Below, piece by piece: positions 8,006-17,379 of a DNA stretch of 64,000 nucleotides. The position numbers and the translations under genes were made by a program. The stretch is from Bacteroidales bacterium (GTDB taxonomy: Bacteria > Bacteroidota > Bacteroidia > Bacteroidales > UBA3824): contig JAFXUC010000124.1 in assembly GCA_017535325.1 (NCBI GenBank), positions 1-64,000 on the forward strand, given 5' to 3'. How positions within the stretch are numbered: position 1 is the first letter of the stretch; every line of letters starts with the position of its first letter. The notes beneath the pieces were generated by a model. The model had not been told where the DNA came from. It saw nothing but the letters and a program-made list of their open reading frames with translations, and searched no databases.

Positions 8006-8065
8006 ATCTAAAACTTGCTTTATACGCGAAATTAAAAAGTATTTTAGAAATGTACAAAAAAAGTG

Positions 8066-10090
8066 TCAATACTTCCACAAAAATTCAGAATTTTTTCCGT
8101 CAACAAACACGCCTTGACCTGTGTAAATAATCTTTTGCGGTGAAAAAATGTTTTTTAAGCGTAGTGAATCTGCCTTTATATTTTTTGTAACAATCAGATA
8201 GTCAACATTTAGTCCGCCTGACTCCAAAACTTCCAACTGATTGTAATTGTCAAGTACAAAAACTTTTTTGCCGGAGGAGATAAAACCAAAATCCGATATG
8301 TTTTGCAAAGAATTCGTCAGCAAAACCCGCACTTTTTCCAAACCTTTTAATTTGGCAAAATCATAAACCGGTGTCAAATTGACTTTCTGTTTTGAAACTA
8401 AAACCGTACAACTGTCAGAATTTGAAAAACTTATACACGTTTCGCGGTCTCTGTTCCAAACAATCAGACAGTCATCTTTTTGGCGCGCTTTTGAAAAAAT
8501 ACCGCTGAAAACAACACACGTTAAAACCGTCAAAAGCGAAATTTTAAGACTCCGCACCTTTTTGTAAATCAGAAACAAAACAAAGAAAAACACCGCAATA
8601 TAAAGCAAAACCGCCGAAGTTTTCGTCATAAAAATATCTTCAACGCAACTTCCGGGCAGGTTTTCAATCCACGTTACCGAGTTGATGAGGAGTTTCAGCA
8701 AAAAATTCAGGACGGCTGCAATATATGAAAAACCGCCCGTCAAAAGCAGCAAAACCGCCGAAACCATAATCAAAAAAGCCACTGGAATTACAATCAGGTT
8801 TGTCAGCATAAAATACATTGGAAACTGATGGAAAGTGCTGATACTCAGTACTGCCGTCCCGATTTGCGCTGCTAACGAAACCAAAAGGATTCCGATAAAA
8901 TAATTTGCGGATTTTTTCCAAACCACAACCCAAAAGCCGTCCTTTACAAAATTTCTTTCAAAATAAAAAATATCTTCCAATATCGGAACGACAGCAACAA
9001 TCGATAAAACTGCAAAATAACTTAACAAAAAGCCTATATTAAATAACAACTGCGGTTCAAAAACTAATAAAACAAACGCTGAAAATGCTAATGTCGTATA
9101 TATTGACGATGCCCTGTTGAGAGCCTGAGCCAATGCCGCCAACGAAAACATCAACGCTGACCGGCAGACACTCGGCGAAAAACCCGTTATCGCCGCAAAA
9201 AGCCACAGCAAGGAAACCGTAATCAAAAATTTTAAATATTTTCCTTTTTTGGAACGATCCAAAGAATTTAATAAAACGTTGATAATCAGTAAAATAATTC
9301 CCGTATGAAGTCCTGAAACCGCTAAAATATGCATTGAGCCGCTTTTCTGAAAAGCCGTAACGGTTTCTTCGTCCAAGTCGGCTTTGTAACCGAGCGTAAG
9401 TGCTTCTAATACGGACAGTTTCTGAACCCCGAAACCGCAATTTTTATAAATGGAAAGAAGTTTTTCGCGGAGTTTAGAACCGTAAAAACGGAAGTTTTTT
9501 TGATAGCCTTTTTGCAGAATTTTGAAACAGCCTTTTTTCAAATAAACGCTGCAATAAATTCCCTGACGGGCAGAATATTCCGCAAAATCAAATTCCAAAG
9601 GATTGCCGCTGCTTTTAATCGGTTGAAAATCAGATACAAAACCCATTAAATCGCCACATTCCGGAAGTTCTGCCGCCTTGTCAAAATACGCCAAAATTTT
9701 ATACTTTTTTCCGCTAAGGCTGTCCACAACCGAAAGTGTGGTTTTGAAACTTTTGCTTTTTTCTTCCAACGGCATTTCTACGACGGCGTATTTTATTTTG
9801 TTGTCAAAATGCTGAATGTCAGGTTTTTCTGCTTTTTGAAAGTTGACGATAAAAATTCCGAAAAACACCCAAAGAAACCAAAATGAGAAGCCGCTGAGAA
9901 AAGAAAATTTGTGTTTCAGCCGTTTTAAAAAGCAGAAACATAAAAGCGATAAAAAAAATGCGGTGCCGCAGAGTCCCGCCAAAATTCCGAAAGAAAAATT
10001 TTCTTCCAAAATGATTCCCGCAACCGTTCCGCATAAAACCCGGACAATCGGAAAATCATTCAAACTTTTGGCAAACGACCTCTGTGGCAT
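8066..10090 (-). CDS. comEC: ComEC/Rec2-family membrane protein
   Basis: Integral inner-membrane protein of the ComEC family, which forms the channel for single-stranded DNA in natural competence. The N-terminal third has a soluble OB-like part after the first spans; the central competence domain has about ten spans and the signature ILAVSGLHTGI near residue 250. At 674 residues it keeps only about 130 residues after the last span, where other homologues have a metallo-beta-lactamase domain; no HxHxDH motif is present. This fits the short Bacteroidota form. It is 14 bases downstream of the porin gene. Confidence 0.92.
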   Translation of the reverse strand: MPQRSFAKSLNDFPIVRVLCGTVAGIILEENFSFGILAGLCGTAFFLSLLCFCFLKRLKHKFSFLSGFSFWFLWVFFGIFIVNFQKAEKPDIQHFDNKIKYAVVEMPLEEKSKSFKTTLSVVDSLSGKKYKILAYFDKAAELPECGDLMGFVSDFQPIKSSGNPLEFDFAEYSARQGIYCSVYLKKGCFKILQKGYQKNFRFYGSKLREKLLSIYKNCGFGVQKLSVLEALTLGYKADLDEETVTAFQKSGSMHILAVSGLHTGIILLIINVLLNSLDRSKKGKYLKFLITVSLLWLFAAITGFSPSVCRSALMFSLAALAQALNRASSIYTTLAFSAFVLLVFEPQLLFNIGFLLSYFAVLSIVAVVPILEDIFYFERNFVKDGFWVVVWKKSANYFIGILLVSLAAQIGTAVLSISTFHQFPMYFMLTNLIVIPVAFLIMVSAVLLLLTGGFSYIAAVLNFLLKLLINSVTWIENLPGSCVEDIFMTKTSAVLLYIAVFFFVLFLIYKKVRSLKISLLTVLTCVVFSGIFSKARQKDDCLIVWNRDRETCISFSNSDSCTVLVSKQKVNLTPVYDFAKLKGLEKVRVLLTNSLQNISDFGFISSGKKVFVLDNYNQLEVLESGGLNVDYLIVTKNIKADSLRLKNIFSPQKIIYTGQGVFVDGKNSEFLWKY

Positions 10091-10104
10091 CGCACTAAAT
10101 CATA

Positions 10105-11268
10105 TTAGAACGAGAACTGTAATCTTGTCTGAATAAGGTGTAACGTTCTGTCTTCGTCAAGTTTGTAATACTTCGGTTCTGCATTTGCCGGACGGTCTTT
10201 ACCTGTTGCAATAACGTAGTTGAGTTTTACGTTAAAATGCTTATTGATAATATAGTTAAGACCTAATTCAAAGTCGGTTTGTTTTCCGAAGTCATCAAGA
10301 TTAAGATAATCGAAACGACCCAAAACTTCCAAAGTTCCGGGAGCAGAAGTTGTAGGCAAGCATGTTACTTTATTATATTTCTGCTGTTCGCCGATGATTT
10401 GGTATGAAACCTGTCCCCAAAAGCCGTTGAAACTACTTGTTTTTTCTGTATTTACGCTTGCACCCATAAAGTGAGCCTCCAACAACAATTTTGTATGAAT
10501 AAACAATGCTTGTGCTTCATAACGCTCGTAATTAGGAGCATCTAAAACGCCGGTTTGAATAAGAACTGTTTGTTCCATTGAAGCCGGAACTACGCCTTTG
10601 AACGAAGGATTGTCGTCTGTTGAGCCTTTATCAGTATACAAAAATGCACCGCCGATATGAAATACCGTTGTTTCATCGTAAACAGGTCTCCAAATCAACT
10701 GTAAAGCGGCGTTAAAACCTTGATTATATTTTTTTGAATCAACATCGCCGTTAGTGTAAAGACCTGTTGAAAGGTTGAAACCGTCTGTTGTATAAAGGTA
10801 GTTAACACCGATTTTTCTTGCAGGACAGAAAGTGTAGTCAACAGACGGGTCTTCCGTAAATTTGTAGTTGATACCCGTTAATTTGATACCGTAAGGCATA
10901 AACTGATTACCGAAAGTTACTTTGCTGTGATCATTGAAACTATATTTCATAGTAACGTCGCGGAAAGAAATATTCTTTGTAGAGAAACAAACTTCCACTT
11001 TGCCTTCCCATTTGTCCTTTGTTGCAACAAAACCCAAACGAGTATCGTTTACTAAAACGGCGTTATCAACATGACCGCCCTTATACTCTTTATACGTTCC
11101 GATGTCGTTTCTGTTGAGATAAGTTCCGAAATCAAGATTTGTACGTCCTATGAATTTCAGTTTGAAATTCGGGTCGTTTTCGGGCGCAACGGTAATCTGC
11201 GCCTCTGCTTGAAGACCAAGAGCCAAAACTCCCGCCGTCAAAAACGCGTTTTTTAATAATCTTTTCAT
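10105..11268 (-). CDS. Outer-membrane porin of the OprO/OprP type
   Basis: A 387-residue beta-barrel protein with a signal peptide (cleavage after LQAEA, residues 19-23), alternating aromatic/polar strands throughout and a C-terminal phenylalanine (RLQFSF), the usual signal for Bam-dependent insertion. The domain order fits phosphate-selective porins O and P of Bacteroidota, although substrate cannot be read from sequence. A full promoter lies upstream (11319-11348). comEC follows closely on the same strand. Confidence 0.82.
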   Translation of the reverse strand: MKRLLKNAFLTAGVLALGLQAEAQITVAPENDPNFKLKFIGRTNLDFGTYLNRNDIGTYKEYKGGHVDNAVLVNDTRLGFVATKDKWEGKVEVCFSTKNISFRDVTMKYSFNDHSKVTFGNQFMPYGIKLTGINYKFTEDPSVDYTFCPARKIGVNYLYTTDGFNLSTGLYTNGDVDSKKYNQGFNAALQLIWRPVYDETTVFHIGGAFLYTDKGSTDDNPSFKGVVPASMEQTVLIQTGVLDAPNYERYEAQALFIHTKLLLEAHFMGASVNTEKTSSFNGFWGQVSYQIIGEQQKYNKVTCLPTTSAPGTLEVLGRFDYLNLDDFGKQTDFELGLNYIINKHFNVKLNYVIATGKDRPANAEPKYYKLDEDRTLHLIQTRLQFSF

Positions 11269-11318
11269 TTTTTATATATTTTAAAGTTATAATTAAAAAT
11301 CCCTCAAAAACTGAACCA

Positions 11319-11348
11319 CAAAGTTATACAAAACATTATTTACTTCAA
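11319..11348 (-). promoter_or_regulatory. Promoter of the porin gene
   Basis: On the minus strand TTG (11346-11348), 19 bases, then TAACTTTG (11319-11326), a good match to the Bacteroidota -33/-7 consensus. The start codon is about 50 bases further downstream. Confidence 0.6.
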
Positions 11349-11402
11349 ATAAATTAAAGTGCAATTCTATGTTAAAAAAAATGCAATTAAACTTTTTTTG
11401 AC

Positions 11403-11411
11403 TAACTTTGC
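11403..11411 (+). promoter_or_regulatory. -7 box placed almost on the start codon of the T9SS plug gene
   Basis: TAACTTTGC matches TAnnTTTG and ends six bases before the ATG at 11418, so transcription would begin at or next to the start codon. No -33 box was recognised at the usual distance. Confidence 0.5.
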
Positions 11412-11417
11412 ACGGTT

Positions 11418-12623
11418 ATGAAAACCATTTTTTTTATCTTGTTATTGCTGTTTACTACGGTGGTAACTTTTGCGCAAGAGTTTGTCTCTGAGGGTATTAA
11501 GACGGCGAGGATACGTCAAAGTGAAAAAGATTTTTCTTATCCTATCTGTCAGTTAGGCGGGGCGTTGGAGTTGCAGTTTGATGTTTTGGACGATAAATAC
11601 ACCGACCTTATTTATTCCGTCCGTCATTGTGATTGTAATTTTGAGCCTGACGATTTGAGTTTCAGTGAGTTTGCCGAAGGGTTCGACTTTCGCGAAATTG
11701 ACTCTTACGAAAACTCTTTCAATACGCACCAAAATTTTACGCATTACACTCTCAGAATCCCTAACAACGACTTAAAACTCTTAATCAGTGGTAATTACAT
11801 AGTTACCGTTTATGAGGACGGCGATGCGGAAAAGCCGATTCTAAGAAAGCGTTTTATGGTCTATGATTTTGCCGACAATTCTAAACTCAAAGCGGAAGTT
11901 TCACGTCCGTTTATTTCGGAATATTCATTTGATTGTCAACAAGTTGCCGTAAGATTAAAAACCGATGTCCAAACTAAGTATGTAAAAGTTTTTGCGATGC
12001 AAAACAAGGATTTTTCTACGATGAGAGAGTTGGAAGTTAGCGGTTATGCTCCGGGCGAAATACTTTACGAAAAAAACGACGGCAACAATCTTTTCAAAGG
12101 CGGTTCAGAATTTGAGTTTTTTGACGGTAAAGACGTGCATTTTAGAGCCTTAGGTATTGACGAGATAAAATACGAATACGGACTTTATTCTTACAAACTT
12201 TCGCCTTTTAAGCCTGTTGATGTTTCGTATAGTTTTCAGGAGGATTTAAACGGGGCTTATTACATAAAAAACGACAAAGGTTTTTCTCTTGATTTGGAGG
12301 CTGATTATATAAAAGTGCTTTTCAGATTGAAATACGACCGTTATACCGAAAACAAAATTATGATTCTCGGTGAGGCTTTTGACGAAAACGATGAAATGTC
12401 GTTCAATTCCGAAAGTGGTTTTTGGGAAAAAGAAGTGCTGTTAAAACAAGGACTTTATAATTTTCAATTTGTAGAAAAAACAACTGCCGGCGAAAAAAAC
12501 TTTCTCTCCGGCAGTTGGTATAATACTGAAAACGACTATTTTTTTGCGGTTTATACCACTCTTTTAAAAGACCCTGGCGATAGGCTTATGTTTGTAAAAA
12601 CCGTCAACTCGGTAAAAAAATAG
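11418..12623 (+). CDS. Type IX secretion plug protein (DUF5103 family)
   Basis: A 401-residue secreted protein with a signal peptide ending at TFAQ (residues 17-20). The order of conserved features, an N-terminal region with a CQLGGALELQFDVLDD-like strand pair, FTHYTLRIPNND, GNYIVTVYEDGD and RKRFMVYD, fits the DUF5103 family, now called T9SS plug protein, which closes the SprA translocon from the periplasmic side. No other T9SS gene is nearby, which is normal since the components are scattered. It converges on pfkA with a three-base gap. Confidence 0.82.
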   Translation: MKTIFFILLLLFTTVVTFAQEFVSEGIKTARIRQSEKDFSYPICQLGGALELQFDVLDDKYTDLIYSVRHCDCNFEPDDLSFSEFAEGFDFREIDSYENSFNTHQNFTHYTLRIPNNDLKLLISGNYIVTVYEDGDAEKPILRKRFMVYDFADNSKLKAEVSRPFISEYSFDCQQVAVRLKTDVQTKYVKVFAMQNKDFSTMRELEVSGYAPGEILYEKNDGNNLFKGGSEFEFFDGKDVHFRALGIDEIKYEYGLYSYKLSPFKPVDVSYSFQEDLNGAYYIKNDKGFSLDLEADYIKVLFRLKYDRYTENKIMILGEAFDENDEMSFNSESGFWEKEVLLKQGLYNFQFVEKTTAGEKNFLSGSWYNTENDYFFAVYTTLLKDPGDRLMFVKTVNSVKK

Positions 12624-12626
12624 CGT

Positions 12627-14027
12627 TTACTTTTTTGTTGACTTAAATTGTGGCGATGGAATCAAATATTCTACGCTTTCGTTGTCGTCGTTCAACATTC
12701 TTGGCGGCTGAGAGGTGGATTCAAGCGCACCCCACCAAAGTTCGCTTTCGAGGTTGATTCTCTTGCGTTCTTTAACGGCGGCACGGATAGGCAGAATCGT
12801 GAAAGCAGCGTTCCAGTGTCCGACTACGAAAGCCGTTTTGCCTGCCATTGCAGCGTGAACTGCGTTTTGAGCCAACTGATTGCAGAATTTTGAATCGTTG
12901 GAATTAGCAGGCGCACTCCTTATAATATAACTCGGGTCGATGTATTTTATCGTGTTCGGCAAGCCCTCTTTCTTGAACTGTTCGTGAATTTTATCTTTTA
13001 AATAAACGCCTATGTCTTTGTATTTTACGTTTCCGGAAGCGTCTTTTTCAACGTTTTCTTCCTGCTCAAAAAGAAACTGACCTGCGCCCTCAGCCACGAT
13101 TACCAAAGCGTGCTGACGTTTTATAAGGCGGTCTTTGATTTGATTGATAAGACCTTTTTCGCCGTAGAGGTCGAATTTCATTTCGGGAATGATAACAAAG
13201 TTGACATCGCCGGTTGCAAGGGTGGTGTTAGCGGCAATAAAGCCCGAATCCCTACCCATAAGTTTTACGATTGCGATACCGTTGTATGCGCCTTTTGCCT
13301 CGTTGTGAGCGTTGATACAGATGTTACTTGCCTCAGAAAACGCCGTCTCAAAACCGAAAGACTTATCAATAAAGCATATATCGTTGTCGATAGTCTTAGG
13401 TACGCAGCCGACAGCGATTTTTAGTCCGCGTCTTTCTATTTCTTCGCTGATGTCCTGAGCCGCACGCAGAGTGCCGTCGCCGCCTATACAGAAAAGAATG
13501 TTGATGTTTTCCCTCTGCAAAGTGTCAACAATTTCCTCGCTTGACTGGTCGCCGCGCGACGAACTAAGAAAACTGCCGCCCAAAACGTGGATTCTGTCAA
13601 CAATGTCCGGCGTTAAAGTTACATACGGGTGATTGTATTTTGAGATAAAGCCCTCAAAACCGTATTTTATGCCGATGACATTGTGGACGTTGTAGCGGCG
13701 GAAAAGTTGCATAACGAGACCTCTAATCACGTTGTTAAGCCCCGGACAGAGACCGCCCGCCGTAACGATTGCGACTTTTGTCTTGTTGGGCTCAAAATAA
13801 ATGAACTCTCTTGGACCGGCTTTTTCAAACGAAATAGGTATGCGTCCGGTCTCCTTGAACGCATCCAAAGCCTTTGTTGAGCCGTCGTAAAGAATCCTTT
13901 CAGACTCGTTGACGTAGTCGTAGACTTCATCGCCTATCACTTTTGACAGATGTAGCGGCGAAGGCACGTGGCATTTTCCCAAACTTTTTACGTTGAAGTC
14001 TAATGAATTTAAATCTTCTTGTGTCAT
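12627..14027 (-). CDS. pfkA: 6-phosphofructokinase, long (plant/TP0108-like) type
   Basis: Cytoplasmic glycolytic enzyme that phosphorylates fructose 6-phosphate. Motifs: GGLCPGLNNVIRG (residues about 90-102), GGDGT near 180, PKTIDNDI near 209, and MGRDSGFIA near 254. GGDG at the nucleotide site suggests ATP as donor, while PKTIDND is shared with pyrophosphate-dependent enzymes; this combination is typical of the plant-like group with an N-terminal extension of about 80 residues. Donor choice is therefore inference. It is 11 bases downstream of the secreted-protein gene at 14039-14800. Confidence 0.92.
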   Translation of the reverse strand: MTQEDLNSLDFNVKSLGKCHVPSPLHLSKVIGDEVYDYVNESERILYDGSTKALDAFKETGRIPISFEKAGPREFIYFEPNKTKVAIVTAGGLCPGLNNVIRGLVMQLFRRYNVHNVIGIKYGFEGFISKYNHPYVTLTPDIVDRIHVLGGSFLSSSRGDQSSEEIVDTLQRENINILFCIGGDGTLRAAQDISEEIERRGLKIAVGCVPKTIDNDICFIDKSFGFETAFSEASNICINAHNEAKGAYNGIAIVKLMGRDSGFIAANTTLATGDVNFVIIPEMKFDLYGEKGLINQIKDRLIKRQHALVIVAEGAGQFLFEQEENVEKDASGNVKYKDIGVYLKDKIHEQFKKEGLPNTIKYIDPSYIIRSAPANSNDSKFCNQLAQNAVHAAMAGKTAFVVGHWNAAFTILPIRAAVKERKRINLESELWWGALESTSQPPRMLNDDNESVEYLIPSPQFKSTKK

Positions 14028-14038
14028 ATTATAAGGTT

Positions 14039-14800
14039 TTATTTAAAGAAAATGATTTTCTGTTTTCCGCAGGTTGCCGAGCCGAATCTTGCAAAATGGT
14101 AACAAACTTCCAGCATTGCCTGAACAGAGAACGGTTTGATTTCGGGATTCAAAACCTGTGTGTCGAGTTTCGCGATACCGTACGGAGTGCCGTCTTTGTA
14201 GATGCTCTTTGTGCAGTAAGATGCTCTGAGACCGAGACTTACGATTACCCTATCGCCGTTGTAAGGTGAAAAACCACAACCGAAAACAAGGCTCGTAAAC
14301 TTGTCATTGAAGTGTGCGCTTACGTCTTCGCCTTCTGTGGTGACTTTTATGCCTGCCGCTTCAATGCGGTCAGCATCTCTTGTAAAGTCTTTTGCCGTTG
14401 AAAACTTGGGACCGAGTTCGCAGTAAAAGCCGTATTCTCCGGTGTAACGCGCCAAAAGCAAAAAGTCAGTTGTTTTCATGTCAAAATTGCTGGTGAGTTT
14501 TTCGTCGCCGTCGTTGAAATTGTTTTTGGGTTTGTAATCCGCACTCAAAAATTCCACTGACGCGCCGATTTTGTCAACAAAAACAACGCCCAATCGTCCG
14601 CCGACCGAATAAGACGGAGCCATAGGTTCATACTCCAATTTTCCGTTTTGAACGTCATTTTTCTGTTTGCAAAGGAAAATAGAATTTCCGTAACCGCCTT
14701 TTACAGCAATTGAAATCCAGTTCGGCGCACCGCCGCCGCGTTGTGCATATCCGCCAAAGGATATGACAGTTAATAAGATAATAGTTAAGACTTTTTTCAT
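14039..14800 (-). CDS. Secreted protein, probable small outer-membrane beta-barrel
   Basis: A 253-residue product with a signal peptide (MKKVLTIILLTVISFGGYAQ) and a mature part rich in alternating strands: GGYGNSIFLC, YSVGGRLGVVFVDKIGASVEFLS, FDMKTTDFLLLARYTGEYGFYCELGPKF and VIVSLGLRASY. This resembles the eight-stranded OmpW/PorT-like barrels of Bacteroidota. The ATG at 14800 was chosen because it begins the signal peptide; a start at 14830 would add ten residues before it. Function unknown. Confidence 0.72.
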   Translation of the reverse strand: MKKVLTIILLTVISFGGYAQRGGGAPNWISIAVKGGYGNSIFLCKQKNDVQNGKLEYEPMAPSYSVGGRLGVVFVDKIGASVEFLSADYKPKNNFNDGDEKLTSNFDMKTTDFLLLARYTGEYGFYCELGPKFSTAKDFTRDADRIEAAGIKVTTEGEDVSAHFNDKFTSLVFGCGFSPYNGDRVIVSLGLRASYCTKSIYKDGTPYGIAKLDTQVLNPEIKPFSVQAMLEVCYHFARFGSATCGKQKIIFFK

Positions 14801-14864
14801 ATTAATAAAATTTAAAAAACAAAAATTCAACCGCGAATATAGTACAAATATTATGAATATTATT

Positions 14865-14873
14865 TAATTTTGC
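14865..14873 (+). promoter_or_regulatory. -7 box of the CPBP protease gene
   Basis: TAATTTTGC matches the Bacteroidota -7 consensus and ends 16 bases before the ATG at 14890. Confidence 0.5.
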
Positions 14874-14889
14874 AAAAATTTTTTTCAAG

Positions 14890-15753
14890 ATGAATCAGTT
14901 TTTTGAAAACAGAGGCTTTTGGTTCAGGTTTTTAACGCTGATAGTCATAGCGTTAACGGCTGTTTTTATGGCAGTAACCTTCGGGACTGTTTTTGCCTCG
15001 TTATTTTTCGGAACTGACAAAATCGCCTCGCATCACATAGATACCGTCTTGTTTTTGCAGGCGTTTGTCTCTGTCGGGCTGTTTGTTGCGCCGCCTTTGG
15101 TGTATGCAAAGGTCTTTGACGAGTCTCTGACGCTGAAAAACAAGCCGAAACTTTTGTCAGCGGTTTTGTGCGTTGCTATAATGGCGGTTTCGATGCCGTT
15201 TTGCAGTTTTTTGGAAGAGTTGAACTTGCACATGAAACTGCCCGTTTGGCTTTCGGGCTTGGAAGACTGGATGCGCGCTCAGGAAAACAACGCTAAAGAA
15301 TTGACGGACATGCTGTTAGGAAACAGAGAACCCAAATATCTGCTTTTGAATATTTTGGTAATAGCACTGATTCCGGCACTTGGCGAAGAACTTTTTTTCA
15401 GGGGGGTAATTCAGGACAGTCTTTTGTTTAAGACCTCGAAAATAAGGGGCTGGCTTTGCGTTTTGATAACGGGAGCGGTTTTCAGTGCGATACATTTGCA
15501 GTTTTTCGGTTTTTTGCCGAGGTTTTTTCTCGGAGCGGTTTTGGGGCTGATGCTGCTGATGACAAAAAGTATTTGGACTTCAATTTTGTGCCATTTTTGC
15601 AACAATGCATTTGCAGTGTTGGCGGCGGGATATTTTTCAACGGAAAAAATGAATGACGTTCCGCAGATTTTCGAGTTCAAAAGCGTAATTATAATAAGTG
15701 CGGTTTTAACGGCGTTTTTATTTTGGCAGTTGAAAAAAATTGAGGATAAATAA
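14890..15753 (+). CDS. CPBP-family intramembrane glutamic protease
   Basis: A 287-residue protein with about seven or eight membrane spans and the Abi/CAAX-protease signature: EELFFRG near residues 166-172 (motif EExxxR), FSAIHLQFF near residue 198 and SILCHFCNNAF near residue 235, which supply the catalytic glutamates and histidines. Members process prenylated or membrane proteins, or act in peptide self-immunity; the substrate here is unknown. Its own promoter is directly upstream. Confidence 0.88.
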   Translation: MNQFFENRGFWFRFLTLIVIALTAVFMAVTFGTVFASLFFGTDKIASHHIDTVLFLQAFVSVGLFVAPPLVYAKVFDESLTLKNKPKLLSAVLCVAIMAVSMPFCSFLEELNLHMKLPVWLSGLEDWMRAQENNAKELTDMLLGNREPKYLLLNILVIALIPALGEELFFRGVIQDSLLFKTSKIRGWLCVLITGAVFSAIHLQFFGFLPRFFLGAVLGLMLLMTKSIWTSILCHFCNNAFAVLAAGYFSTEKMNDVPQIFEFKSVIIISAVLTAFLFWQLKKIEDK

Positions 15754-15822
15754 TTTTTTTATTTCGCCAAAATTTTAAATATTTGCATTTTGATATTTTA
15801 AAAATTTGAAAAAACGTAAAAA

Positions 15823-16086
15823 ATGGCGGTACAAAAAAATGTAAAAAAACATCATAACGGCACTGACGCAAAACTGCTTATACGCAAGCACCGTCAGAGT
15901 TTTATGCTTAACGAACTTGAATTACAGGCACTTACCAAGTATTTCAAAAAATACAAAGTAAAAAATCACGCAAAATTTTTGCGCGAAACCGTTATGACTG
16001 CCGTCATAAAAAGATTTGAAGACGACTATCCGAGACTTTTTGAGGATTCGGACAGCCAAAACAAGGAAAACACAATACAATTTTAA
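15823..16086 (+). CDS. Small basic protein of unknown function
   Basis: An 87-residue protein, basic in its first half (QKNVKKHHNG, IRKHRQ) and acidic at the end. The central LNELELQALTKYFKKYKVKNHAKFLRETVMTAVIKRFE fits a ribbon-helix-helix-like or short helical DNA-binding fold, as in small regulators or MobC-like accessory proteins, but no decisive motif is present. The next gene begins 19 bases later, so the two may be co-transcribed. Confidence 0.6.
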   Translation: MAVQKNVKKHHNGTDAKLLIRKHRQSFMLNELELQALTKYFKKYKVKNHAKFLRETVMTAVIKRFEDDYPRLFEDSDSQNKENTIQF

Positions 16087-16104
16087 ATATTAATACAGAT
16101 TAAA

Positions 16105-17019
16105 ATGATGAAAAAACTTCTATTAAGTTTGGTCTTATTGACCTTTATAAGCACAGTGTTTGCACAGAGCAACCGCGAATGGTGGAACAAACTTACTCCG
16201 GCTTGGAAAAAAATCTTCCTTGAAGCCGAGTTCAAAGGCAAGGACATCGAACCGACCGACGAGCAGTTGGAGGCGATGATTACCAACCTTCCCAATGTAA
16301 ACTGCGCCGGCAACAAGGAAATCACCGATCTCAAACCTCTTGCAAGGTTGAAGGCTCTTAAAGTGCTTGACTGCTCAAACACAACGATTAAGACACTTGA
16401 AGGCATTGAGGGCATCATCAACCTTACGGAATTGAACTGTTCAAACAACGACAACTTGAATTCTCTTATTCCGGTTGCCAATTTGAAAAACCTCGTATCC
16501 TTGAACTGCGGAAACACGATGGTAAAATCTCTTGCGCCTCTTGCAAACCTTATCAACTTGAAGACGTTGGACGTACATTTCTGTACTGTCAACAACCTCT
16601 CGCAACTTAGCGCGCTTACAAAACTTACGAGCCTTGACGTTTCAAAAAACCACAGTCTCTATTCTATTATGGGTATAGAAAAACTTACAAACCTCATAAC
16701 TTTTGACTGCTCGGAAACCTGCGTTGAAGATTTGAGTCCGCTTCAAAACCTCAAATCGTTGGAAAACATCAACATTTCAAACACCAAGGTAAAAACTTTG
16801 CGTCCCTTGCAGATGATTCGCACGATTCACGACATCGACTTTTCCGACACGAGGATTTCGGCTGCAAGTTTTGACTATTTTTACGCTCACTATGCTATTG
16901 CTATGCTCAGGGGCAGAAATTTGGAAGTAACGCAAAAAGAAATCGACGATTTTACGGCTACGTTTTCTAAGAAGAATCCTAACTGCACGATTGTTTTAAC
17001 CGCAGTTTCGAGACAATAA
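16105..17019 (+). CDS. Secreted leucine-rich-repeat protein
   Basis: A 304-residue protein with a signal peptide (cleavage after VFAQ, about residue 19). Residues about 65-265 form about nine repeats of 22-23 residues with the pattern LxxLxxLxxLNCSNTxIxxL, as in the internalin type of LRR. An N-terminal cap contains WWNKLTPAWKKIFL. No sorting signal is evident at the C-terminus. Such proteins usually bind other proteins; the partner is unknown. Two ATG codons sit side by side (16105, 16108). Confidence 0.85.
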   Translation: MMKKLLLSLVLLTFISTVFAQSNREWWNKLTPAWKKIFLEAEFKGKDIEPTDEQLEAMITNLPNVNCAGNKEITDLKPLARLKALKVLDCSNTTIKTLEGIEGIINLTELNCSNNDNLNSLIPVANLKNLVSLNCGNTMVKSLAPLANLINLKTLDVHFCTVNNLSQLSALTKLTSLDVSKNHSLYSIMGIEKLTNLITFDCSETCVEDLSPLQNLKSLENINISNTKVKTLRPLQMIRTIHDIDFSDTRISAASFDYFYAHYAIAMLRGRNLEVTQKEIDDFTATFSKKNPNCTIVLTAVSRQ

Positions 17020-17053
17020 AGATTTTTGATTTTTTTAAAAGCAAAAACAAAAA

Positions 17054-17090
17054 AAAGAGGTTGCCGTGATTTTTTTCCGGCAGCCTCTTT
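17054..17090. terminator. Bidirectional terminator between the LRR and cold-shock genes
   Basis: A 13-base stem (17054-17066 with 17078-17090, one mismatch) flanked by A-runs on the left and T-runs on the right. It sits between convergent genes and can serve both. Confidence 0.8.
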
Positions 17091-17116
17091 AATTTTTTCA
17101 ACTCCTTTTGGAACTA

Positions 17117-17338
17117 TTACGATGCAACGGCAACGTTGGTAGCCTGAGGGCCGCGTTTGCCTTCGGTAATTTCAAAAGTTACTTTCTGGTCAGCCAAAAG
17201 ATTGACTTTCTTGTTGTTGACATTTTTTACGCCAGTATAGTGGACGAAAATGTCGTTTCCTTCGTCGGTTTCAATAAAACCGAACCCCTTAGTGGTGTCA
17301 TACCACTTTACCTTTCCGGTACGTGTAAGTTGAGCCAT
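17117..17338 (-). CDS. Cold-shock protein (CspA family)
   Basis: A 73-residue single-stranded nucleic-acid binding protein with the cold-shock OB-fold. RNP1 is KGFGFIE and RNP2 is DIFVHYTGV; the start GKVKWYDTTKGFGFI is canonical. The ATG at 17338 gives the usual length. Its -7 box (17371-17379) overlaps the divergent promoter of the Omp85 gene. Cold shock or growth-phase control is known for the family but not shown here. Confidence 0.95.
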   Translation of the reverse strand: MAQLTRTGKVKWYDTTKGFGFIETDEGNDIFVHYTGVKNVNNKKVNLLADQKVTFEITEGKRGPQATNVAVAS

Positions 17339-17359
17339 TTTGTTATTGTATTTTTTAGT

Positions 17360-17379
17360 TAACTTTGTCTGCAAAATTA
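17360..17379. promoter_or_regulatory. Overlapping divergent promoters of the cold-shock and Omp85 genes
   Basis: TAACTTTG (17360-17367) faces right and TAATTTTGC (17371-17379, minus strand) faces left, only three bases apart. If both are used, each polymerase would cover the other's start point, so the two promoters could exclude each other. Confidence 0.5.

Noticed and set aside
9057-9440. Second frame in the comEC gene as a frameshifted fragment
   Set aside because: The ComEC frame is continuous over 674 residues; the other frame lacks domain features.
16083-16595. A 170-residue minus-strand frame in the LRR gene
   Set aside because: It is the reverse reading of the repeats; the plus strand shows a signal peptide and regular LRR units.
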